Shown one piece after another: positions 39,837-46,458 of a stretch of 46,458 nucleotides of DNA. The notes below the pieces were generated by a model, which was not told the origin of the DNA, made no database searches, and saw nothing but the letters and a program-made list of their open reading frames with translations. Source of the stretch: an uncultured Collinsella sp. (GTDB lineage: Bacteria; Actinomycetota; Coriobacteriia; Coriobacteriales; Coriobacteriaceae). A program made the position numbers and the translations under genes. The stretch is from NCBI GenBank assembly GCA_900541145.1, contig UQIH01000020.1, positions 1-46,458 on the forward strand, given 5' to 3'. Numbering within the stretch: position 1 is the first letter of the stretch; each line of letters begins with the position of its first letter.

Positions 39837-40706
39837 ATGAAAAGACCCCGCCGCTCGATTGCCATATCGCTGTTTGTTGCGCTTGCGGTGGCGAGCGCCT
39901 TTGTCGTTGTGATAGCTGGCTGTTCTGGGCGTAATGACGAAGCCTCGACGTCTGCATTAGAAGGTCTGGACGCCTCGCAGGTCAAAGACGACGACCTTAA
40001 GACGCTCAACGTCGGCAGCGACCTCTATCCACCGTTTGTGTATACCGACGAGTACGGCGATATTGTTGGCCTGGATGTCGAGATATTGACCGAGGCTTTG
40101 GCCCGCATTGGTTATAAGCCAAAATACCAGCTGATCGACTGGGAAAAGAAGAAAGAGCTGCTGGCGAGCGGCGAACTCGATTGCGTCATGGGTAGCTTTA
40201 GCATGACGGGTCGCGAAAACGAGTATCGTTGGGCCGGTCCGTACCTTGCGAGCCGCCAGGTGGTCGCGGTCCATCCCGAGAGCGATATCTACACGCTTGC
40301 CGATCTTGAGGATAAGATCGTGGCGGTTCAGTCCACCACCAAGCCCGAGGGCATTTTGCTCAATCGCACAAATGAAAACGTTCCGCAGATCAAGGAACTC
40401 TACTGCTTTTCGGACCGTTCATGCCTGAACCCGGCGCTCGTCGAGGGCCTGGTCGACGCCATCGCCGCGCATGAGTCCTTGCTGCTCACCTATGAAAAAG
40501 ACTATGGCGTAACGTATCGCATTTTGCATGAGCCGCTGCTAGAGGTTGGTTTGGGCACCGCTTTCGATATCAACGATACGCGCGGCGTCAACGTTAAGCT
40601 CACTCATGCCTACCAAGAAATGCTTGCCGATGGCACCATGGAACGCCTGGTGTCAAAGTACTTCGATGACCCTTCGCCATTTTTGAATGTGGAGGGTCTG
40701 TCATGA
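39837..40706 (+). CDS. Solute-binding lipoprotein (SBP_bac_3), partner of a hybrid kinase
   Basis: 289 residues. A signal peptide with lipobox VIAGC (Cys29) is followed by a periplasmic-binding-protein family 3 domain (LNVGSDLYPPFVYTDEYGDI, GLDVEILTEALARIGY, VMGSFSMTGRENEYRWAGPY). This fold binds amino acids or similar small polar solutes on the outer membrane face. No ABC permease or ATPase is nearby; instead the stop overlaps the start of a hybrid histidine kinase (ATGA). It is thus likely a detached sensor subunit, delivering ligand information to that kinase. CTGGAG precedes the ATG. Confidence 0.9.
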   Translation: MKRPRRSIAISLFVALAVASAFVVVIAGCSGRNDEASTSALEGLDASQVKDDDLKTLNVGSDLYPPFVYTDEYGDIVGLDVEILTEALARIGYKPKYQLIDWEKKKELLASGELDCVMGSFSMTGRENEYRWAGPYLASRQVVAVHPESDIYTLADLEDKIVAVQSTTKPEGILLNRTNENVPQIKELYCFSDRSCLNPALVEGLVDAIAAHESLLLTYEKDYGVTYRILHEPLLEVGLGTAFDINDTRGVNVKLTHAYQEMLADGTMERLVSKYFDDPSPFLNVEGLS

Positions 40707-42895
40707 TCGATGCGCCTGACCACGCCGTAGAGGAGCGGGGCAATCGTTCGGCAGGGGCATGGCTCCTTGTCGCCCTGCTGGGGATAGTGCTCTCGGTTGC
40801 TGCCGGCATGATGAGCTACGGTTACATGACGGCCCAAGCCGAGCAGCGCTTTGCCGACGTTGTCGATTACGTGGCGACGCAGAGCCTTTCCCACGATGCA
40901 TTCAATAGCGCCTATACGACCAAAAACCTGATACGCGTTATGGAGATTGCCGGAGAGGCAGCGCGCGATATGGAGCGCGACGGTTCGGTGGATAACGCCA
41001 TGTTGGAGCAATATGCTGACCTGTTCAACGTGAGTGCACTGATCGTGACGGACGCATCGGGCAATTTGGTGTCCGAGTCCTCGACGGATGGCGTGGGCTA
41101 CGAGTCGCTCGCTACGTATCTCAAGGAAGCACCCGTGCTGGAGGTGGCAGCCCATCCGCTTAAGTCCTATACCGCCCGCATTACGCTTTCGGATGATTCG
41201 GTCGCAGACATTGGCTGCGTAACCCGGCAGGATGACGAGGGCATCGTTGTCGCAGTAAGGCATCAGAGCGCGAAGGCAGTTGCAAGCAATACGCTCAAAC
41301 TGCAGAGCTTGCTCGAAGGCTATGAAACCATCGATAGCGGCAATATCGTGATCGAAAGCGACGGCAAGGTCGTTGCGACCAATGCCGTTGAACCCACCGT
41401 ATTGGGCGTGTTCGATCTGCCTGCGACGGATGTCTTCATTGTCGACGGTATTAAGGATCGATGCCTGGCTGGTAAGGTCAGATTGGTTAACGCCGCCGGC
41501 GAGTGGTATTTGGGCACATTTGGAAAAGCGCACAAATTCTATGTGTACACCTATGCCTCGGCGCAGCGCTACTTTGAGGTCGCCGCGGCTGTTGCCGCCG
41601 GCGTGCTGGTGCTCTACGGCGGTGTTATAGCCGTTGTTGTGACGGTGCGTCGCCGCGCTGATCGTCGACGTTTGACGGACTTGCTGCAGCAGGAGCGCGA
41701 CTATGGCGACAAGCTGGCAAAGGCGGCGCGTGAGGCCTCGTCTGCCAACTCGGCAAAGACGGAGTTTCTGCGTCGCATGAGCCACGATCTGCGCACGCCC
41801 ATCAACGGCATTCGCGGCATGGTCGAGGTCGGCGATGCCAATGCGGACGATCTGCAAAAGCAGACCGAGTGCCGCTCAAAAATCTGGACAGCATCGGGAC
41901 TGCTGCTCGACCTTGCCAACGAGGCCCTGGATATGAGTCGCCTGGAGAGCGGGCAGGTCGACCTGGAGCTTGTTTCCACAAACTTGGCGACCCTCAACCA
42001 CGAGGTGCGCGATATTCTGGAGCGCCAGGCCGAGGAGCGTCTGGTGACAATTATCTGCGACCAGCAGACCCTTAATCATCCCTATGCTCGGGTGAGCGTG
42101 ACGCACCTCAAGCGCCTGTTGCTCAATATTGCCGGCAATGCCGTCAAGTACAACCGCCAGGGCGGATACGTTCGCCTGGCGTGCCGCGAGGTGGAGCCAG
42201 CGGATGGCGCCCCCGTCTATGAATACACGATCGCCGACAACGGTATTGGCATGAGCGAGGAGTTCCAACAGCACCTCTACGAGCCGTTTTGCCGCGAGGA
42301 GCAACAGGTGGAAGGCGCCTCATCGGGAACTGGCCTGGGCGCGCCTATCGCAAAACAGTTAGTCGAGCTTATGGGCGGAACCATGAGTTTTACGAGCGTC
42401 TTGGGGCAGGGGACGACGTTTACCATCCGCCTGCCGTTTGAGAAATGCAAGCGCTCCGAGATTCCTCAGGCAGTTCGCGCGGATGCGGGCGATGGCGATG
42501 CGCTCCAGGGCTTGCACGTTTTGCTCGTAGAGGATAACGATCTGAATGCCGAGATCGCGCAGTTTACGCTCAGCCGTGCCGGTGCCGTCGTGACGCATGC
42601 TAAGGATGGCGAGTCTGCCGTTGAGGCGTTTGTCGCGAGCGCACCGCACGAGTACGACGTGGTGTTGATGGACATCATGATGCCTGGCATCGATGGCCTT
42701 GAGGCCACGCGTCGGATTCGAGCACTCGATCGCGAGGATGCCGCGACCACGCCGATTATCGCTGTGAGTGCCAACGCCTTTGCCGACGACCGCAGACTTT
42801 CGCGCGAGGCGGGCATGGACGCGCACCTGAGTAAACCCGTGAGCTCGCAGGAGCTCGTTGAGGCGCTTGCGCACATAGCTGCCGACGCTTTATAA
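40703..42895 (+). CDS. Hybrid histidine kinase with extracytoplasmic sensor and C-terminal receiver
   Basis: 730 residues: membrane helix 1 (about 18-42), a 250-residue extracytoplasmic region of Cache-like look, helix 2 (about 295-318), coiled linker, HisKA with RMSHDLRTPING (His361), HATPase_c (NIAGNAVKYN, DNGIGM, GTGLGAPIAKQL) and a receiver (VEDNDLN, phosphoacceptor Asp657 in LMDIMMPG, Lys in LSKPV). The receiver at the end has no attached output domain, and no free effector is next door, so the signal must pass to an unlinked partner or phosphotransfer protein. Coupled to the solute-binding lipoprotein gene, which probably docks on its sensor region. Confidence 0.93.
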   Translation: MIDAPDHAVEERGNRSAGAWLLVALLGIVLSVAAGMMSYGYMTAQAEQRFADVVDYVATQSLSHDAFNSAYTTKNLIRVMEIAGEAARDMERDGSVDNAMLEQYADLFNVSALIVTDASGNLVSESSTDGVGYESLATYLKEAPVLEVAAHPLKSYTARITLSDDSVADIGCVTRQDDEGIVVAVRHQSAKAVASNTLKLQSLLEGYETIDSGNIVIESDGKVVATNAVEPTVLGVFDLPATDVFIVDGIKDRCLAGKVRLVNAAGEWYLGTFGKAHKFYVYTYASAQRYFEVAAAVAAGVLVLYGGVIAVVVTVRRRADRRRLTDLLQQERDYGDKLAKAAREASSANSAKTEFLRRMSHDLRTPINGIRGMVEVGDANADDLQKQTECRSKIWTASGLLLDLANEALDMSRLESGQVDLELVSTNLATLNHEVRDILERQAEERLVTIICDQQTLNHPYARVSVTHLKRLLLNIAGNAVKYNRQGGYVRLACREVEPADGAPVYEYTIADNGIGMSEEFQQHLYEPFCREEQQVEGASSGTGLGAPIAKQLVELMGGTMSFTSVLGQGTTFTIRLPFEKCKRSEIPQAVRADAGDGDALQGLHVLLVEDNDLNAEIAQFTLSRAGAVVTHAKDGESAVEAFVASAPHEYDVVLMDIMMPGIDGLEATRRIRALDREDAATTPIIAVSANAFADDRRLSREAGMDAHLSKPVSSQELVEALAHIAADAL

Positions 42896-42897
42896 GC

Positions 42898-42937
42898 ATA
42901 TGGCCCGGTTCCAAGGTGGGTTGGAACCGGGCCATAT
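42898..42937. terminator. Shared terminator of two convergent kinase genes
   Basis: ATATGGCCCGGTTCCA (42898-42913) pairs perfectly with TGGAACCGGGCCATAT (42922-42937). Moderately T-rich sequence follows on each side. Confidence 0.88.
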
Positions 42938-42965
42938 TGCTATTTGTGAGTTTTGCTTTTGAGGC

Positions 42966-45900
42966 TTACTTTTCTTGAATCTGCTTGCCGCAAAGATGCT
43001 CAATCGTAATCTCGTAGAGCTGGACGCCCTTAATGTCCTTGGCGATTTCCTCTTCGACTTCCTCGGCGGAAGGGTAGTACTTAAGGGCGAGCTGGCGGAC
43101 TTTGTCTTCGATAAACGCGGGGGTGTCATTCGCCAGGCGACAGCGGCCAAAGACCACGGTACTCATAACGTAGGGAGCCCAGTCACCGTCCTGGTACCAC
43201 TCGTTGCCGTAAACGGTAAAGCAGACCTTGTCATCGCGCTTGAGTGCGTCGACCTTGTGGCCAGCTTTGGCGCCATGGAAATAAATCTTGTCGTGCTCGG
43301 TGTCAAAGAAGTAGTTGACGGGAATGGCGTACGGGTAGCCGTCGTCGCCGTTGACGGCAAAGACGCCGCGCTTGCAGGTAGCGAGCAGTTCGCGCGCTTC
43401 CTCGTCGGTGATGGCGCGTTTCTTTCGACGTAAGGGCCTAAACATCGTTGGCTTCCTTTCTGGTCGTGCGTGGTGGTTGAGCACAAACTGTAGCGAAACG
43501 GATCCGTTTTTCTTGATGCGGGCGAGTATGTTTTTGAGCTTGTTAAAGTCGAGCGGTTTGGACAGATGGGCGTTCATGCCGGCGTCGTGTGCCGCCTTGG
43601 CGTCTTCGGCAAAGGCATTGGCGGTGAGCGCGATGATGGGGATATCGGCTGCATCGACCTTCTCGCTCAGACGAATCGCGCGGGTTGCCTCGTAACCGTC
43701 CATGTCCGGCATCATAATGTCCATCAGGATCGCATCGAAGCTGCCGGCGGGATGAGACAGGTACAGATCGACGACTTCGTTGCCGTTGACGGCGCGGGTG
43801 ACCACGACGCCCTCGGATTCTAGCAGCGTCTGGGCAATCTCGGCATTCAATTCGTTGTCTTCGGCGAGCAGCACGTTCATGTTGGCAAGCGAGCAGTCGA
43901 GCGCCTTCTCGACCGTATCCGTCCGCGCCCGGGGGTTCTTGTCGATATCGAGCGGAATTTCCACGTAGAACGTGGTGCCCACATGGAGTTCGCTGGTGAC
44001 TTCGATGGTGCCGCCCATCAGTTCAATAAGCGACTTGACGATTGGCATGCCCATGCCGGTTCCTTGGAACTTGCTGCGCGCATCGTCACCTTCTTGGGCA
44101 AACGGCTCATAGATATGCTTTAAAAACTCGGGAGCCATGCCAATGCCGGTATCCGAAACGCTAAAGCAAAAGAGCGCGCGCCCGTTGTCGAGTGGCTTGG
44201 TCTTTGAGCTAAAGGTGACGGAGCCGCCGTGCTTGTTGTACTTAATGCTGTTGTCTAACAGGTTGATCATGATCTGTCGGATATGGGTGGGACTGCCGAT
44301 CATGTATGGCCCCGTGGCGTACGGCAGACTATTGTCCTGCATGGTGATGCCGTTACTGGACGCGCGGAGCTTGCACAGCACCAGTGTATCGTCACAGAGC
44401 TCTTTGAGGTTAAAAGGCGCATGCTCCAGTGTCAGCTTGCGGTCTTCGATTTTGCCCATCTCGAGGATGTCGTTGATCAGCGAGAGCAGGTGATTGGCGG
44501 CAACGCGCGCCTTGGCACGGCTCTCGCGGGCGACTTGCATATCGCCTTCCTTCAATTCCTCGATCTCGATAAGGCCCAGGATACCGTTGAGCGGCGTACG
44601 GATGTCGTGGCTCATGCGCGTGAGGAATGCCGTCTTAGCGGCGTTGGCAGCATCGGCTTTTTTGCGCTCGGTTCGAGCGCGCACGAGCGCCCAGATGAGC
44701 AGGACGATGCCGACCGACAACATACCGATGAGGGTGGCGGCGATAGCGGTGCGGTTGCGATAAAGGAATCGAAGCGTGTCGGATTCCTGGGCCGTGTACG
44801 ACGTGGGGGAGAAATTGCTTGCGGAGAGCGATTCTCCGGCATTGATGATGCCCTTGTTGATGATTCCCAACAGCTCGGGTTTTCCGCGCGAAATCCAGCA
44901 TGAAAGCTCACAGGTGTCAGGGAGCTCGGTCGTCTCGCAGTCCTCGAGATCATAACGGTCACCGATGGTCTTTACGCGTGAACTGGGAGCGACGATGCAG
45001 TGCGCCGTTCCCTTCCTGAGGGCGTCGAACGCTTCATCGTCGGATTGGTATTCGGTCACGGTCGCTGTGGGGAACAGGCTTTCAAGCGCATTTTTGTTGA
45101 CAAACGATGATTTGGTACAGGCGATGTTCTGAAGGTCTTTGTTCAGGTCGCTGCCGGTGTGGATGGCGGTGAGAGATATGGTCCCCAACGATACCGACTG
45201 CGCAACGCCTGTTTGCTCGGCAAACCAGTAATCTCGGTATACCGGCAGCGCAACGTCTACGCTTCCCTTTGACAGGGCCTTTGACATCATCTTGTAGCTA
45301 TCAAAGGGGACGGTTTTGACCGTAATGCCAAATTTATCGTGCAGCGTCGTCGCAAGCGATGCGAGCGAGCCTTCCATTTCGCCGTTTTCGTCTTCGTTGC
45401 AGTAGGGGAGTTTGCCCGTAATGTAGCCGAGCGTGATGGTGTTGCCATTTGCTTTGAGCCAGGAACGTTCGGGGCCGTTGAGCGATGATGAACCGCTGTT
45501 TTGGGCCGAGTAGTTAGATCTGACTTCGTCGATATAGCGTGGGTTGACGCGGGCGATTGCCGACATGGCGGCATTGATGTCGTCCATCAGGTCGGGGCGG
45601 CTTTTGGGGACGGCAAAATAGTAGTCGCTCGAACCAATGTAGAACATGGGGGAGGCGCTGGGCGACGAGATTGTGTCGTTCATGATGACGGCATCGACTT
45701 CGTCGTTTGCGAGCGCGTCAAAGAGATAGGATCCTCCGTCATACTCCTTGTATGTGCAGGCGATTCCTTCGCTGGCGAGCCATTGCTGGCCAACGAAGGT
45801 TTGCATGACGTCGGGGTTGCAACCGATAGTGAGACCCTGGAGTGCTTGAGGGTCACCCTTTGCAAGGTCGTCACGGTCGGGCCTGGCGTAGATGTAGTAG

Positions 45901-46298
45901 CGCTCGGTGCCCTCGGGGTTCGAGGAAAAGAGCAGCTTTTGGGCACGTTCCTCGGAGTAGGAGATGTTGGGCATGAGGTCGATCTCGCCTGCCTCGAGCA
46001 TGTCCATAAGCTCGGTGAAGGTGCCGGAGACGTATTCGTACCGCCAGCCGGACGTGTAGTACGACAGGGTCTGGAGGTACTCGTAACCCCATCCCGAGAG
46101 ACGCTCGCCGGGGGTGCCGTCCTGGAAGCCCTCGTTGTTGACAAGCCAACCAACGCGGACCGTTTTGACCTGCTGATCGGTATTGGCGGCATAGGCGGGG
46201 GCGGGCATGATGGTGCTCAGTACGGCGAGCACGGCAAGCGCGACGGCAAAGGTGCGATATATAACTGAACGAAGGACAGCGGAAGCTCTCACATGCAA
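42966..46298 (-). CDS. Double-SBP hybrid histidine kinase with in-frame C-terminal pyridoxamine-phosphate-oxidase-like domain
   Basis: 1110 residues, one frame. Signal-like N-terminus; two SBP_bac_3 domains (about 45-265 and 280-505); membrane helix about 524-546; HisKA with RMSHDIRTPLNG (His564); HATPase_c (NLLDNSIKYN, GTGMGMPIVKSL); receiver (AEDNELN, Asp860 in LMDIMMPD). Then, without a stop, a short linker and a flavin-binding split-barrel protein (residues 952-1110; FAVNGDDGYPYAIPVNYFFD) of the PNPOx/Nim-like group. An internal ATG at 43445, exactly at that domain, has AAAGGAAG about 6 bases upstream, so the flavoprotein can be made alone. This is either a true fusion or two genes joined by loss of the kinase stop. 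AGGA precedes the 46298 start. Confidence 0.85.
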   Translation of the reverse strand: MHVRASAVLRSVIYRTFAVALAVLAVLSTIMPAPAYAANTDQQVKTVRVGWLVNNEGFQDGTPGERLSGWGYEYLQTLSYYTSGWRYEYVSGTFTELMDMLEAGEIDLMPNISYSEERAQKLLFSSNPEGTERYYIYARPDRDDLAKGDPQALQGLTIGCNPDVMQTFVGQQWLASEGIACTYKEYDGGSYLFDALANDEVDAVIMNDTISSPSASPMFYIGSSDYYFAVPKSRPDLMDDINAAMSAIARVNPRYIDEVRSNYSAQNSGSSSLNGPERSWLKANGNTITLGYITGKLPYCNEDENGEMEGSLASLATTLHDKFGITVKTVPFDSYKMMSKALSKGSVDVALPVYRDYWFAEQTGVAQSVSLGTISLTAIHTGSDLNKDLQNIACTKSSFVNKNALESLFPTATVTEYQSDDEAFDALRKGTAHCIVAPSSRVKTIGDRYDLEDCETTELPDTCELSCWISRGKPELLGIINKGIINAGESLSASNFSPTSYTAQESDTLRFLYRNRTAIAATLIGMLSVGIVLLIWALVRARTERKKADAANAAKTAFLTRMSHDIRTPLNGILGLIEIEELKEGDMQVARESRAKARVAANHLLSLINDILEMGKIEDRKLTLEHAPFNLKELCDDTLVLCKLRASSNGITMQDNSLPYATGPYMIGSPTHIRQIMINLLDNSIKYNKHGGSVTFSSKTKPLDNGRALFCFSVSDTGIGMAPEFLKHIYEPFAQEGDDARSKFQGTGMGMPIVKSLIELMGGTIEVTSELHVGTTFYVEIPLDIDKNPRARTDTVEKALDCSLANMNVLLAEDNELNAEIAQTLLESEGVVVTRAVNGNEVVDLYLSHPAGSFDAILMDIMMPDMDGYEATRAIRLSEKVDAADIPIIALTANAFAEDAKAAHDAGMNAHLSKPLDFNKLKNILARIKKNGSVSLQFVLNHHARPERKPTMFRPLRRKKRAITDEEARELLATCKRGVFAVNGDDGYPYAIPVNYFFDTEHDKIYFHGAKAGHKVDALKRDDKVCFTVYGNEWYQDGDWAPYVMSTVVFGRCRLANDTPAFIEDKVRQLALKYYPSAEEVEEEIAKDIKGVQLYEITIEHLCGKQIQEK

Positions 46299-46379
46299 TC
46301 CTAACGAATCGAGACATTACCGCATAAGGATACCAGCTCAGCCTGCCCAGTCGGCAGCTGCACCGCTAAACGGTCCCGC

Positions 46380-46410
46380 CCGGCAGTTGGGGACAGTCCC
46401 TTTCTGCCGG
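46380..46410. repeat. Palindrome at the right end of the window
   Basis: CCGGCAG (46380-46386) is inverted at 46404-46410, enclosing GGGGACAGTCCCTTT, which shares GGGACAGTCCCTTT with palindrome copy A at 27618-27631. No gene is seen from 46299 to the end. Confidence 0.6.
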
Positions 46411-46458
46411 CACAGACGATATGAGCAGGACATAAAAACATTGAGAGCCCCTGCTGCA

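Overview
The window looks like a chromosomal segment of a gut Coriobacteriia (Actinomycetota), most likely Collinsella or a close relative. The reasons are the high-GC coding with a wide composition range, a 48-residue CD1871A-type CXXC protein next to a polyferredoxin, a class-E-sortase-type LAXTG surface protein, a second divergent type IIA topoisomerase pair, several short palindromic intergenic repeats of the kind I associate with Collinsella, and TipAS and PatB-like genes. No rRNA, tRNA, CRISPR array or prophage was seen.

Layout. 1-775: no convincing protein gene, but a large structured RNA candidate (about 331-671) ending in an intrinsic terminator. 776-5612 (-): a very GC-rich six-gene operon (ABC ATPase, two permeases, YxeA-like protein, response regulator, histidine kinase) of the lantibiotic-immunity / cationic-peptide-resistance type. 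5613-9045: scar-rich DNA holding a TetR remnant joined to an HsdS remnant, an intact AAA_14/DUF4143 ATPase, a flavodoxin-type reductase, a decayed second ATPase and a 19-bp tandem repeat. 9046-13329 (-): a type IIA topoisomerase pair. 13649-14473: an XRE regulator with a membrane protein. 14563-20076 (-): a LuxR regulator and a 1450-residue wall-anchored protein. 20145-24206: a two-component system divergent from a CXXC protein / 4Fe-4S membrane protein / thioredoxin lipoprotein operon. 24354-27608: a MacB-like fused ABC exporter.

27709-33709 is the most interesting metabolic unit. An MFS transporter, a TetR regulator, an agmatine-deiminase-family enzyme, an unusual carbamoyltransferase and a paralogous MFS transporter are linked by shared TACC-N4-GGTA operators. 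The pathway logic is deimination of a guanidino compound, then phosphorolysis of the carbamoyl product to carbamoyl phosphate, but the carbamoyltransferase lacks the usual ornithine/putrescine-site motifs, so the substrate may be new.

33710-36363 is rich in intergenic repeats around a dihydrouridine synthase and an orphan RHH antitoxin-like gene. 36364-39694 holds a glutaredoxin, an XRE/zinc-ribbon/TipAS regulator, TrmO and a PatB/MalY aminotransferase. 39837-46298 holds two convergent solute-sensing hybrid kinases: one with a separate lipoprotein solute-binding partner, the other with two fused solute-binding domains and, at its C-terminus, an in-frame pyridoxamine-phosphate-oxidase-like flavoprotein.

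All functional calls come from reading motifs and from memory of families; no database search was run.
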